Positions 52,516-61,460 are shown, numbered from the stretch's first letter. The stretch is DNA of 64,000 nucleotides from Streptomyces pseudovenezuelae (GCF_001513955.1 NZ_KQ948144.1:378853-442852), one strand, 5' to 3'. Program-made: numbers and translations. Notes: generated by a model not told the origin, from the sequence alone.

Positions 52516-53709
52516 TCAGCGCGAGGTGTCGAAGACCTCGTCGCGGGTGGCCGCCAGCGCGCTCTCCAGCGCGCCGCGCAGCACGGGGTGTTCGTGGACG
52601 GCGCCGACGACCAGGCGGGGCCGGGAGGCTGCCAGTTCCTCCAGTTCGGCCTGGACGAGGGCGCGCAGGGTGTCGCCGCCGGCGGTGAGCGAGGCACCGC
52701 TGAGGACGACGAGTTCGGGGTCGAGGACGGAGACGAGGGAGGCGAGACCGGTGGCCAGACGGGTGGCGTAGGTCTCCAGGAGCAGCCGGTGCAGGACGGT
52801 GTCCTCGGTGGCGGCCCGCTCGACGAGGGCGGCGGCGACCTCGGCGTACGGCCCCGACGGGATGTCCGTCATGCCGAGCTCGCGGGCGAGGCCCGGGATC
52901 GCCTGGGAGCCCGCGAGCTCCTGATAGCCGCCACTGTTGGCTTTGGTCACCTGCCGCACCAGGGGCGCTCCGGGAACCGGCAGGAAACCCACCTCTCCCG
53001 CGCCGCCGGTCCAGCCGCGGTGCAGCCGGCCGCCGAGGACCAGGGCGGCTCCGAGGCCGCCCTCGTTCCACAGCAGCACGAAGTCCTCGTGTCCGCGGGC
53101 CGCCCCGAGCCGCTGTTCGGCCACGGCGACGAGGTTGACGTCGTTCTCGTACTCGACCGGCATCGGCAGCGCGGCGGCGATCTCGTCGAGGAGGGTCGGG
53201 GTGTGCCAGCCGGGGAGGTGGGAGGCGTAGCGCAGCCGGCCCGTGCCCGGGTCGAAGGCGCCCGGGGTGCCGATGACGAGCCGGTGGACGTCGGCGCGGG
53301 CGAGCCCGGCCGCCTTCACCGCCCCGTCGAGGGCGTCGGTGACCTGCCGGACGACGGGCTGGGCGGGTCGCCTGCCCGGGGTCGGCAGTTCGAAGGAGCC
53401 CACCGTGCGGCCGGTGATGTCGGCGACCGCGGCGAGGACGCGCTCGGGGGTGACGTCGAGCCCGGCGGCGTACGCGGCACTCGGGTCGACCTCGTACAGC
53501 TGGGCGTTGGGGCCCGGCCTGCCCTCGCTGGTGCCGGTCGCGAGGACGAGCCCCGACGCCTCCAGGCGGGCCAGGAGCTGGGACGCGGTCGGCTTGGACA
53601 GGCCGGTGAGCTTGCCGATCCGCGTACGGGAGAGGGGGCCGTGCTCCAGCAGGAGGTCGAGCGCGGCACGGTCGTTCATGGCGCGGAGTGTGCGTGGTGT
53701 GCCTGCCAT
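52516..53709 (-). CDS. csnR: ROK-family transcriptional repressor, CsnR
   Basis: The 397-residue protein has a winged helix-turn-helix (residues 14-60, GPLSRTRIGKLTGLSKPTAS, QLLARLEASGLVL) and a ROK sugar-binding domain with LVIGTPGAFDPG, EYENDVNLVAVAEQRLGAAR and GWTGGAGEVGFLP. The ROK zinc box CxCGxxGC is absent: the corresponding stretch after GEVGFLP reads LVRQVTKANSGGYQELAGSQ, as in other Streptomyces ROK regulators that lack the metal site. It probably represses its own operon from the palindrome about 50 bases upstream, released by an amino-sugar oligomer. Confidence 0.88.
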   Translation of the reverse strand: MAGTPRTLRAMNDRAALDLLLEHGPLSRTRIGKLTGLSKPTASQLLARLEASGLVLATGTSEGRPGPNAQLYEVDPSAAYAAGLDVTPERVLAAVADITGRTVGSFELPTPGRRPAQPVVRQVTDALDGAVKAAGLARADVHRLVIGTPGAFDPGTGRLRYASHLPGWHTPTLLDEIAAALPMPVEYENDVNLVAVAEQRLGAARGHEDFVLLWNEGGLGAALVLGGRLHRGWTGGAGEVGFLPVPGAPLVRQVTKANSGGYQELAGSQAIPGLARELGMTDIPSGPYAEVAAALVERAATEDTVLHRLLLETYATRLATGLASLVSVLDPELVVLSGASLTAGGDTLRALVQAELEELAASRPRLVVGAVHEHPVLRGALESALAATRDEVFDTSR

Positions 53710-53758
53710 GGGTGCCCCTCTCCGTGACTGCCGGACGACTGTACTGTCCGGTGACTGT

Positions 53759-53773
53759 TAGGAAGGTTTCCTA
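53759..53773. promoter_or_regulatory. ROK/CsnR operator
   Basis: TAGGAAGGTTTCCTA is a perfect 6-bp inverted repeat around 3 bases, 50 bases upstream of the csnR start. It matches the TTAGGAAA-x-TTTCCTAA-type operators known for Streptomyces ROK regulators, including the csnR operon as I recall it. Confidence 0.75.
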
Positions 53774-53828
53774 TCGGATGCACGGAACATAGGTCTGGAC
53801 CACCTTTCCGTCAAGAGGGGAACGCCAA

Positions 53829-53870
53829 ACCGCCCCGGCAGGAAACGGAGTCGTTACCTGCCGGGGCGGT
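53829..53870 (-). terminator. terminator downstream of the MscS gene
   Basis: ACCGCCCCGGCAGG (53829-53842) pairs with CCTGCCGGGGCGGT (53857-53870), a perfect 14-bp stem with a 14-base loop. It starts 17 bases after the MscS-family stop on the minus strand. Confidence 0.85.
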
Positions 53871-53886
53871 CTCGCGGGAGGGGGTC

Positions 53887-54993
53887 CTACTTCGGCGCCG
53901 GGCCGCGCTGGGCCGGGGCCGACACGAGCGGGGAGGCCGCCGCCGACTGCGGGGACTCGGAGTTGGAGAAGACCGACGGGGCCGCGACCGCGGCGGCCGG
54001 GTCGGCGGGGTCCTCGTCGGCGGGGACGGTCGCGCCGCCGACGATGCGGATGTCGGCCGCGTCGAAGGCGCGCTTGATGCGCCAGCGCAGCTCGCGCTCG
54101 ACCGTGAGGGACTTGCCGGGCATGGTCTTGGCGGAGACCCGCACGACCATGGAGTCCAGCAGGACGCTGTCCAGGCCGAGGACCTCGATCGGGCTCCACA
54201 GGAGCTCGTTCCAGGGCTCTTCCTTGCTCATCTTCTCGGCGACCTCGCCCAGCACCCGCTTGACCTTGTCGAGGTCCTCGGAGGCCCTCACGGTCACGTC
54301 CACGCCGGCCGTCGCCCAGCCCTGGGAGAGGTTGCCGATGCGCTTGACCTCGCCGTTGCGGACGTACCAGATCTCGCCGCTGTCGCCGCGCAGCTTGGTC
54401 ACCCTGAGGCCGACCTCGATGACCTCGCCGGAGGCCACACCCGCGTCGATGGTGTCGCCGACGCCGTACTGGTCCTCCAGGATCATGAAGACGCCCGAGA
54501 GGAAGTCCGTGACGAGGTTGCGGGCGCCGAAACCGATCGCCACACCCGCGACACCGGCCGACGCGAGCAGCGGGGCCAGGTTGATCTCGAAGGCGCCCAG
54601 CACCATCAGGGCGGCGGTGCCCAGGATGGCGAAGCTGGCCACCGAACGCAGCACCGAGCCGATGGCCTGGGAGCGCTGGTGACGGCGCTCGTTGTTGACG
54701 AGCAGACCGCCGATCGAGGTGCCGTCGACCGCCTGGGCGGTGCGGTTCATCCGGTCGATCAGCTTGGTGATGGCCCGCCGCACGACCATTCTCAGCACGG
54801 CGGCGATCACCAGGATCAGCAGGACCCGCAGACCGATCGCCAGCCAGGTCGACCAGTTCTGCTCCACCCAGCTCGCGGCGTTCGTCGCGCTCTCCTGGGC
54901 GTCCTGGAGACTCGGCACGGCCGGCGTCGGGGTGTCCGAGGGGGACGGCGACGGCGACGGACTCGCGGCCAGTAGGACGGCGGACAAGGACAC
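53887..54993 (-). CDS. mechanosensitive channel of small conductance (MscS family)
   Basis: The 368-residue protein has an N-terminal helix, a second segment (WLAIGLRVLLILVIAAVLRM) and the pore helix region ASAGVAGVAIGFGARNLVTD, FLSGVFMILEDQYGVGDTID. This Gly/Ala-rich TM3 followed by the MscS beta domain is diagnostic. The C-terminal cytoplasmic domain ends in a Ser/Pro/Ala-rich tail. It would release ions and solutes on hypo-osmotic shock. The start ATG at 54993 is not near another gene; it is divergent from the HNH gene. Confidence 0.92.
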   Translation of the reverse strand: MSLSAVLLAASPSPSPSPSDTPTPAVPSLQDAQESATNAASWVEQNWSTWLAIGLRVLLILVIAAVLRMVVRRAITKLIDRMNRTAQAVDGTSIGGLLVNNERRHQRSQAIGSVLRSVASFAILGTAALMVLGAFEINLAPLLASAGVAGVAIGFGARNLVTDFLSGVFMILEDQYGVGDTIDAGVASGEVIEVGLRVTKLRGDSGEIWYVRNGEVKRIGNLSQGWATAGVDVTVRASEDLDKVKRVLGEVAEKMSKEEPWNELLWSPIEVLGLDSVLLDSMVVRVSAKTMPGKSLTVERELRWRIKRAFDAADIRIVGGATVPADEDPADPAAAVAAPSVFSNSESPQSAAASPLVSAPAQRGPAPK

Positions 54994-55275
54994 GGCAGGT
55001 ACCTCCAGGTGCTGCGTCTGCCTTCCGGTACGGCGGTCAAGGTCACGAAAAGGTCACCGGTAAAGCAGGCTCACCACACTAACGGTGCATCGTGTGTGGA
55101 TCGTTGCAATGTTCGGGGGAGAGACGGCTCTCACCTGGGGATGAAGAAAGGTGTGGTCGAAAACACTCCCAGCCCGTTACCGGGACATGGTGGCGTTTCT
55201 CCCGGCCGAGAGGGGAGACTGACCTCAGTTCGTCCCGGCACGAGCCACGTGCCGCCGACGCCCAAGGAGGCATCC
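54994..55275. other. divergent intergenic region between MscS and HNH genes
   Basis: It holds both promoters. No ORF has support. The stretch at about 55085-55200, next to the HNH start, is less GC-rich than its surroundings and could be a leader. I see no known riboswitch pattern. Confidence 0.4.
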
Positions 55276-55812
55276 GTGCCGCATGTCCTGGTACTCAACG
55301 CGTCGTACGAGCCCCTCGGCGTCGTACCGCTCCGCCGCGCGCTCGTCCTCGTCCTGGAGAACAAAGCGGTCTCCCTGGAGGAATCCGGCGCCTTCATGCA
55401 CAGCGCGACCGTCACAGTCCCCGCACCCAGCGTGGTCCGGCTCAAGCGATTCGTCCGGGTTCCCTATCGGGGGCCCGTTCCTCTCACCCGCAGGGCGCTC
55501 TTCGCCCGCGACGGGGGCCGGTGCATGTACTGCGGTGGCGTCGCAACCAGCGTCGACCACGTCATCCCGCGCAGCCGCGGGGGCAAGCACGTCTGGGACA
55601 ACGTGGTGGCGTCCTGTCGCCGGTGCAACCACGTCAAAGCCGACCGGCACCTGTTCGAGATCGGCTGGCGGCTGCGCCACAAACCCGCCCCACCCACCGG
55701 TCTGGCCTGGCGCATCATCGGCACCGGGCACAGGGACCCGCGCTGGCTGCCGTACTTGCAACCGTACGGCGCGGAGGACGCCATGGCCCGGATCGACGGC
55801 ATCTCAGCCTGA
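55276..55812 (+). CDS. HNH endonuclease-family protein
   Basis: The 178-residue protein starts at GTG 55276, 5 bases after AAGGAGG. It begins PHVLVLNASYEPLGVVPLRR and has the McrA-like HNH core: CMYCG (first zinc Cys pair), ATSVDHVIPRSRGGKHVWDN with the HNH Asp-His and Asn, and SCRRCNHVKADR (second Cys pair). The N-terminal NASYEPL segment marks a widespread stand-alone HNH family in actinobacteria and other bacteria whose substrate is unknown. It lies alone between the MscS and ABC genes, so I see no restriction or phage context. Confidence 0.88.
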   Translation: MPHVLVLNASYEPLGVVPLRRALVLVLENKAVSLEESGAFMHSATVTVPAPSVVRLKRFVRVPYRGPVPLTRRALFARDGGRCMYCGGVATSVDHVIPRSRGGKHVWDNVVASCRRCNHVKADRHLFEIGWRLRHKPAPPTGLAWRIIGTGHRDPRWLPYLQPYGAEDAMARIDGISA

Positions 55813-55902
55813 CGACGATCCGGGCCTTCGTGTTGCCGCACCCGGCGGCCCGGGTCCGGTCCCGGAGGTCCCCCGTGCCTCCGGGACCGGACGATCAGTG
55901 GG

Positions 55903-57285
55903 TCACGCGTGCCTGAGTTCCGCCGGGCGGACCGAGCGGCGCAGCAGCGGCAGGGAGGTCGCGGCGGCCAGCAGACAGGCCGCGTACACCGCGACGGGGA
56001 CCAGCAGGGCGGCGTACGGCAGTCCCGTCCCCGTCCCGTGCGCGGCCAGCGAGGCGTACCAGAACCCGATCGCCGTACCGCCCAGGCCCGCCACCGCGAC
56101 CGCGGGAGCCAGCGGCAGCGCGGTCTCCAGGAGCAGCGCCCGGGCCAGCACCCGGTGCGGCACCCCGGCGGCGACCTGGGCGGCCAGGCCCCGGCGCCGA
56201 GTGGCGAGGGATTCGACGGTGCCCACGGCCAGCCCCGTCACGGTCAGCGCGAGGGCGACCAGGATCGCGGCGGCCGTCAGGTCGATGCCGGTCGTGTAGT
56301 ACGCCATGTCCGTGCCCAGCGTCCCCTCGCGGCGCATGGTGTGCAGGGTCTCCAGCAGGACCTGACGCACGCCCACGAAGCCCGCTCCCACGACCGTCAC
56401 CAGCAGCACCGCGGCATGGGTGCGAGCGGCCGCCCACGGGTCGTCCCGCAGCCGTTCCGCCGCGATCAGCAGCGCGGGACTCTGGGCCCGGGACGCCAGG
56501 GCCCCGCCCAGCCGCCGGGCCGCCGTACCGGTCAGTGACACCGTCGCGAACCCGACGAGCAGGACGACGACGAACAGCGCGGGCGGGCCGAGGGTAAGAC
56601 GGACCGGACCGCCGGTGAACGCCGACAGGCCGGCGAGCAGCCCCGCGACCCCGAGCAGCCCGCTCACCGCCCGCAGGGTCCGCCCCGGGCCCCACACGGG
56701 CCGTACCCGCCGGACCCAGCCCAGCGGCGAGGCCACCACGCGCCGCAGCGACAGCGCGCCCACGGCCGCGCCCAGCACCGGCACGGCCACGGCGACCAGG
56801 GCGATCCCGGTCCAGGTGAGCACGGTGGGACGGGCCCACAGGTGCAGCAGCAGCGGTACGCCCAGGGCCGTGGCGGTCAGTGAACCCGCCAGACAGGCCG
56901 GTCCCGACTCCAGTGCCGCGATCCGCCGCACCTGCCAGGGGCCGGCCCCCGCCAGCCGCAGCGCGGCCAGCCGTCGGTCCCGGTGCACCGCGCCGACGCG
57001 CGCGCACTGCCCGAGGAACCCGAGCACCGGGACGAGCAGCAGCCCCATGACGAGACTCACGTTCCGCCGGTCGCTCGCGGAATCGAGCAGTCCGGACCCG
57101 AAGGACACGGAGTGGTACCCGTCCAGGGAGTTCAGCACGGCGATCGCCAGCCCGATCCCCGTCGCGAGCGCCGCCCCGAAGGCGGTGAGCCCGATCCGCC
57201 ACCACTCCCGCCGGTCGGAACCGCGGGTCAGCAGCCAGGCCATCCGGAGATCGGCCCCCGGACGCGCTGCGGTGCCGGTGGTCAT
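55903..57285 (-). CDS. FtsX-type ABC transporter permease
   Basis: The 460-residue protein has about eight to ten membrane helices in two sets. FtsX-like loops are QCARVGAVHRDRRLAALRLA and TVESLATRRRGLAAQVAAGV. The start ATG at 57285 overlaps the stop of the ATPase gene (ATGA). With the ATPase and a PadR regulator it forms a three-gene operon read from 58510 leftward. The compact size and linked PadR suggest efflux of a toxic compound or antimicrobial peptide; the substrate is unknown. Confidence 0.85.
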   Translation of the reverse strand: MTTGTAARPGADLRMAWLLTRGSDRREWWRIGLTAFGAALATGIGLAIAVLNSLDGYHSVSFGSGLLDSASDRRNVSLVMGLLLVPVLGFLGQCARVGAVHRDRRLAALRLAGAGPWQVRRIAALESGPACLAGSLTATALGVPLLLHLWARPTVLTWTGIALVAVAVPVLGAAVGALSLRRVVASPLGWVRRVRPVWGPGRTLRAVSGLLGVAGLLAGLSAFTGGPVRLTLGPPALFVVVLLVGFATVSLTGTAARRLGGALASRAQSPALLIAAERLRDDPWAAARTHAAVLLVTVVGAGFVGVRQVLLETLHTMRREGTLGTDMAYYTTGIDLTAAAILVALALTVTGLAVGTVESLATRRRGLAAQVAAGVPHRVLARALLLETALPLAPAVAVAGLGGTAIGFWYASLAAHGTGTGLPYAALLVPVAVYAACLLAAATSLPLLRRSVRPAELRHA

Positions 57286-57980
57286 GCCGTCACCCCCACC
57301 GGCACGACGGCCCCGTCGGCCATCCGTGCCTCGCCGTCCGCGTAAGCGGCCACCTGGGCGTCATGGGTGATCAGCAGGACCGCCGTGCCCGACTCGCGGG
57401 CCGTGCGGACCAGGGCCGTCATGACCTGCTCGCTCGCCAGGGAGTCCAGCGCGCCGGTCGGCTCGTCCGCGAAGACGATCCTCGGTCCGGTGACCAGGGC
57501 GCGGGCCAGCGCGGTGCGCTGGGCCTGCCCGCCGCTCATCTCGCCGGGCCGCAGCCCGGCCTGGCCGCGCACCCCGAACCGCTCCAGCCACTCACCGGCC
57601 CGAGCGTGGGCGTCGGTGCGGGGCAGGCCCGCGAGCAGCAGCGGCAGCGCCACGTTGTCGATCGCCGTCAGCTCGGGGATGAGCTGCCCGAACTGGAAGA
57701 CCACGCCGAACTCCGTACGGCGCAGCTCGCTGAGCCGCTTCTCGGACAGGTGGTCGAGGCGCTCACCGCCGTAGGACACCGAACCCGCGTCCGGAGCGAC
57801 GATCCCGGCCAGGCAGTGCAGCAGCGTCGACTTCCCGCTGCCGCTGGTCCCGGTGACGGCGAGGATCTCGCCCGCGTCCAGCCGGACCGAGGCGCCGCGC
57901 AGGGCCTTCGTCGGGCCGTACGCCTTGACGAGCCCGAGCCCTTCGAGAAGTGGCACCGTGGGGTCCCCCTTGATGGTCAT
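57282..57980 (-). CDS. ABC transporter ATPase (LolD/MacB type)
   Basis: The 232-residue ATPase starts at ATG 57980, overlapping the regulator stop as ATGA. It has Walker A VTGTSGSGKSTLLHCLAG, the signature MSGGQAQRTALARALVTGP, Walker B IVFADEPTGALD and the switch His in LLITHDAQVA. It energises the FtsX-type permease encoded next. Confidence 0.92.
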   Translation of the reverse strand: MTIKGDPTVPLLEGLGLVKAYGPTKALRGASVRLDAGEILAVTGTSGSGKSTLLHCLAGIVAPDAGSVSYGGERLDHLSEKRLSELRRTEFGVVFQFGQLIPELTAIDNVALPLLLAGLPRTDAHARAGEWLERFGVRGQAGLRPGEMSGGQAQRTALARALVTGPRIVFADEPTGALDSLASEQVMTALVRTARESGTAVLLITHDAQVAAYADGEARMADGAVVPVGVTA

Positions 57981-58510
57981 GCGGAGTCGACCTCCGCGGT
58001 CAAAGTGGTGAGCCGGGCCGCCGTGGTGGTCATCCAGCGGAGGTCGGCGTCGAGGTGGTTGAGGGCGTAGTCCGCCGAGAGCACGCTCGCGAGGTCGGCG
58101 CCCTTGGCGGTCTTGACCGCCGTGAGCTCCCGCATCCGCGTCATGTGGGCGGCGCGCTGCGCCCGCAGATAGGCGTCCGGGTCGCCGCCGGACAGGATCG
58201 AGACGACGACCTTGGCGAAGATCTCGTTGGTCACGAAGGGTGCGGGCGGGGCGATCTGCCCGGCCCACTCGGCCAGTTCACGCGTGCCCGCCTCGGTCGA
58301 GCGGTACCTGGTGCGCTCCGGGCCGCCGTCGGAGTCCGTGCCCTCGACCTCGGCGAGACCGTCCCGGACCAGGCGCTGGAGGGTCGTGTAGACCTGCCCG
58401 TAGGCCAGCGGACGGGCCTCGGGGAAACGGTCGTCGTGGCGTCGCTTGAGGTCGTAGCCGTGGCTCGGCCCTCCGGCGAGCAGCCCCAGCAGGATGTGGC
58501 GGATGCTCAT
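57977..58510 (-). CDS. PadR-family transcriptional regulator
   Basis: The 177-residue protein starts at ATG 58510: MSIRHILLGLLAGGPSHGYD followed by LKRRHDD and the wing VYTTLQRLVRDGLAEVEG. This is the PadR winged-helix domain; residues from about 90 form the helical dimerisation domain (ELAEWAGQIAPPAPFVTNEI). PadR proteins usually repress a linked transporter or detoxification gene and are released by its substrate. It is first in the operon, so it is probably autoregulated through the palindrome just upstream. Confidence 0.9.
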   Translation of the reverse strand: MSIRHILLGLLAGGPSHGYDLKRRHDDRFPEARPLAYGQVYTTLQRLVRDGLAEVEGTDSDGGPERTRYRSTEAGTRELAEWAGQIAPPAPFVTNEIFAKVVVSILSGGDPDAYLRAQRAAHMTRMRELTAVKTAKGADLASVLSADYALNHLDADLRWMTTTAARLTTLTAEVDSA

Positions 58511-58529
58511 GGCGATCAGTATGCACCAC

Positions 58530-58539
58530 GTACATGTAC
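58530..58539. promoter_or_regulatory. candidate PadR operator
   Basis: GTACATGTAC is a perfect 10-bp palindrome 20 bases before the PadR start, containing the ATGT/ACAT elements typical of PadR sites. Its position over the probable promoter suits repression. Confidence 0.55.
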
Positions 58540-58686
58540 TGAGTGAATAGTGATCAGCGGTGGACGGGAACGGCGAAGCCACGGAACATGACGAAAAGCA
58601 CGTTCTCCCCTCCGGTACGTCTGTCGTCGCGTCCTGTGGGTAGGGCTGCGGTAACCCCCGTCGTCGTACTCGACAAGGAGGCCCCC

Positions 58687-58899
58687 GTGGCCGCATCGGC
58701 ACCCCTTCTGCTTCCGCCCCTGTCCAAACCCGAGGCGCCCGCTGAACACTTCTGTGTCTTCAGCGCCGAGGGCGCCTGCACCGAGACCCCGCTCACCAGC
58801 GAACCACCCCTGCCCGACGCCGAGCCCCTCACCAGCGAGCCGCCGCTCGCCGACGCCGCCCCCCTGACCAGCGAGTCCGACGCTTACCTGGAGCCGTAG
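58687..58899 (+). CDS. small proline/glutamate-rich repeat protein upstream of malQ
   Basis: This 70-residue protein starts at GTG 58687, six bases after AAGGAGG; the frame is open further upstream to 58543 but has no better start. The second half is three imperfect copies of a 12-residue unit (PLTSEPPLPDAE, PLTSEPPLADAA, PLTSESDAYLEP). It has two cysteines, no signal peptide and no membrane helix. Its TAG touches the malQ ATG, so they are co-translated. I do not recognise it. It could be a small regulator, a RiPP-like precursor or a disordered partner of malQ. Confidence 0.65.
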   Translation: MAASAPLLLPPLSKPEAPAEHFCVFSAEGACTETPLTSEPPLPDAEPLTSEPPLADAAPLTSESDAYLEP

Positions 58900-60954
58900 A
58901 TGGTGGCGCCCCCCGGTCCGGAGCTCTCCCGGCTCGCCGAGTCCTACGGCGTGGCCACCTCCTACCAGCCCTCCCCGGACCGTTCGGTCGCCGCCTCCGC
59001 CACCGCCGTCACCCTGGCCCTGGCCGCCCTCGGCGTCGACGCGGGCGACCCCGCAGCCGCCCTCGCGGCCCGGGAGCGCGAACTGCGCGCCCGCCTGCTG
59101 CCGCCGACCGTGGTGTGCTGGAGCGGCGGCCCGGCCGCCTTCCTCGCCGACCTGCCCGCGGGCACCCGGCTGCGCATCACGACCGAACAGGGCGAGACCC
59201 GCGCCGCCGCCGACCAACTCCCGCCCGGCGTCCACCGGCTGACCGCCACCGCGCCCGACGGCCGCACCGGCGACGCCCACCTGATCGTGGCCCCGCCGCG
59301 ACTGCCGGCGCCGCCGGGGCGGTCGTACGGCCTCCTCGTCCAGCTCTACTCCCTGCTCTCGCACCGCTCCTGGGGCATGGGCGACCTCGGCGACCTCGCC
59401 GAACTGACCTCCTGGGCGGGACGCGCGCTCGGCGCCGGCTTCGTCCAGGTCAACCCGCTGCACGCGGCCGTGCCCGGCGCCCCCACCGACCCGTCCCCCT
59501 ACCGGCCGTCCTCGCGCCGCTTCCCCGACCCGGTGCACCTGCGCATCGAGGACATCCCCGAGTACGCCCAGGTCGCGGACCACGACCGGCTGCGGACCCT
59601 GCGCGAGCGGGCCGGGCGGCTGCGGGAGACCGTGCTGGAGAAGGGCGCGCTGATCGACCGCGACGCGGTGTGGGAGCTGAAGCGGGAGGCGCTCGAACTC
59701 GTCCGCGAGGTCCCCCTCGGACCCGGCCGCCGCGCCGCCTACGCCGACTATCTCGCCGAGGGCGGCCAGGCGCTGGAGGACCACGCCACCTGGTGCGCGC
59801 TGGCCGAGGTGCACGGCTCGGACTGGCGCGGCTGGCCCGTCGGCCTCCGCGACCCGCGATCCGCCGAAACCGCCCGCGCGCGCGGCGAGTTGATGGACCG
59901 CGTCGACTTCTGGTGCCGCCTCGCCTGGCTCACCGAGAGCCAGCTCGGCGCCGCCCAGCGCACCGCACGGGAGGCGGGGATGCCGTTGGGCGTCGTCCAC
60001 GACCTCGCGGTGGGCGTGCATCCCGAGGGCGCGGACGCGTGGGCCCAGCAGGCGTACTTCGCGGCCGGGATGTCCGTGGGGGCGCCTCCGGACGCCTTCA
60101 ACGCCCGCGGCCAGGACTGGGGCCTGCCGCCCTGGCGCCCGGACCGGCTGGCGGAGTCCGGCTACGCGCCGTACCGCCAGCTGCTGCGGGCCCTCTTCCA
60201 ATACGCCGGCGCGCTGCGCATCGACCACGTCATGGGTCTGTTCCGGCTGTGGTGGGTCCCGCAGGGGCGGCCGCCGACGGAGGGCACCTACGTCCGCTAC
60301 GACGCGGAGGCGATGCTCGCCGTGCTCGTCCTGGAGGCCTCGCGGGCCGGGACCGTGGTGATCGGCGAGGACCTCGGCACGGTCGAACCCGGCGTGCGGG
60401 AGGCCCTGCGCGAGCGGGGGGTGCTGGGGACGTCGGTGCTGTGGTTCGAGCGGGACTGGGAGGGCGACGGGCGTCCGCTGCCGCCGGAGAAGTGGCGCGC
60501 CGACTGTCTGGCGACGGCGACCACGCACGACCTGCCGCCCACGGCCGCACGGCTCACCGGGGAACACGTCGAACTCCGGGACGGCCTCGGCCTGCTGACC
60601 CGGCCGCTGGACGAGGAACGCGCGGAGGCCGCCGCGGACACGGCGGAGTGGCTGGAACTGCTGGCCCGGCTCGGCCTGCTGCACGGCACCGGCGGCGGCG
60701 CCGACCCCTCCTCCGAGGAGGCCCAGATCCAGGCCGTCCACCGGTACCTGCTGAACACCCCGGCCCGCATGGTCGGCGTCTGGCTGCCGGACACGGTGGG
60801 GGACCGCCGGCCGCAGAACCTGCCGGGGACGTGGGACCAGTACCCGAACTGGCGGTTGCCGATCGCGGACGGGGAGGGGCGCGCGATGACACTGGAGGAC
60901 CTGGCGGGCTCGGCCCGTCTGCACGCCCTGGTGGAGGTGCTGCGGGCGCCGTAG
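58900..60954 (+). CDS. malQ: 4-alpha-glucanotransferase (amylomaltase)
   Basis: The 684-residue GH77 enzyme has a variable N-terminal domain of about 110 residues followed by the TIM barrel. The barrel has SWGMGDLGDLAEL, QVNPLHAAVPGAPTDPSPYR, ALRIDHVMGLFRLWWVP with the nucleophile Asp, VVIGEDLGTVEPGVREALRE with the acid/base Glu, and ATTHDLPPTAARLTG with the third carboxylate. It transfers alpha-1,4-glucans between maltodextrins, in glycogen and maltose metabolism. The long N-terminus is typical of actinobacterial MalQ. No other mal gene is adjacent. Confidence 0.95.
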   Translation: MVAPPGPELSRLAESYGVATSYQPSPDRSVAASATAVTLALAALGVDAGDPAAALAARERELRARLLPPTVVCWSGGPAAFLADLPAGTRLRITTEQGETRAAADQLPPGVHRLTATAPDGRTGDAHLIVAPPRLPAPPGRSYGLLVQLYSLLSHRSWGMGDLGDLAELTSWAGRALGAGFVQVNPLHAAVPGAPTDPSPYRPSSRRFPDPVHLRIEDIPEYAQVADHDRLRTLRERAGRLRETVLEKGALIDRDAVWELKREALELVREVPLGPGRRAAYADYLAEGGQALEDHATWCALAEVHGSDWRGWPVGLRDPRSAETARARGELMDRVDFWCRLAWLTESQLGAAQRTAREAGMPLGVVHDLAVGVHPEGADAWAQQAYFAAGMSVGAPPDAFNARGQDWGLPPWRPDRLAESGYAPYRQLLRALFQYAGALRIDHVMGLFRLWWVPQGRPPTEGTYVRYDAEAMLAVLVLEASRAGTVVIGEDLGTVEPGVREALRERGVLGTSVLWFERDWEGDGRPLPPEKWRADCLATATTHDLPPTAARLTGEHVELRDGLGLLTRPLDEERAEAAADTAEWLELLARLGLLHGTGGGADPSSEEAQIQAVHRYLLNTPARMVGVWLPDTVGDRRPQNLPGTWDQYPNWRLPIADGEGRAMTLEDLAGSARLHALVEVLRAP

Positions 60955-61058
60955 GGGCGGACGCCCGCGGGGCCGGGCGAGGGGCGGGGCAAGGTCCGGG
61001 GCGGCGCATACGGCACCCCGGACGCGCGGCCCCGACCGCCGTTGGATACTTTGGCTCC

Positions 61059-61355
61059 GTGGACAAGAAGAACGCCCTGCGCGCCGGCGCCCTGGTGGCC
61101 GGTACGACGCTGATGATGCTGCTCATGTCGTCCCCCGCCTCCGCGCTGACGCCCGACGACGGCGACGACCCCGGCACGGGCCTGAGCGTCATCGAGACGC
61201 TGGGCCTCTTCGTGGTGGCCCCGCTCGTGCTGTTCGGGGTCATCGCCGGTCTGGTGATGGTCCTGGACAAGTCCAAGGAAGAGCACCGGGTGACCAGCCG
61301 CAACATCAGGACCAAGCCCGCCGAGGCCGAGGCCAAGGCCGGCTCGAAGGCCTGA
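61059..61355 (+). CDS. small membrane protein of unknown function
   Basis: The 98-residue protein starts at GTG 61059. It has an N-terminal signal-like helix (NALRAGALVAGTTLMMLLMS, SPASA), a short acidic segment (TPDDGDDPGTG), one membrane helix (about 45-65, TLGLFVVAPLVLFGVIAGLV) and a basic, lysine-rich cytoplasmic tail. This architecture is seen in many short actinobacterial membrane proteins, none with a known role to me. A strong terminator follows. Confidence 0.75.
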   Translation: MDKKNALRAGALVAGTTLMMLLMSSPASALTPDDGDDPGTGLSVIETLGLFVVAPLVLFGVIAGLVMVLDKSKEEHRVTSRNIRTKPAEAEAKAGSKA

Positions 61356-61390
61356 CCCCACCCTTTCCGGGGCGCCGACCGCGCCCTTCC

Positions 61391-61452
61391 CGGGGCGCCG
61401 GCCCCGCCGCACGTACGCGCCCGAGCCGTACGTGGGCGAGGCCGGCGCCCCG
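61391..61452. terminator. bidirectional terminator
   Basis: CGGGGCGCCGGCC (61391-61403) and GGCCGGCGCCCCG (61440-61452) form a perfect 13-bp stem. The interior holds a second 8-bp stem, CACGTACG/CGTACGTG. It lies between the convergent small membrane gene and the TetR gene. Confidence 0.8.
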
Positions 61453-61460
61453 GTGCGTTC

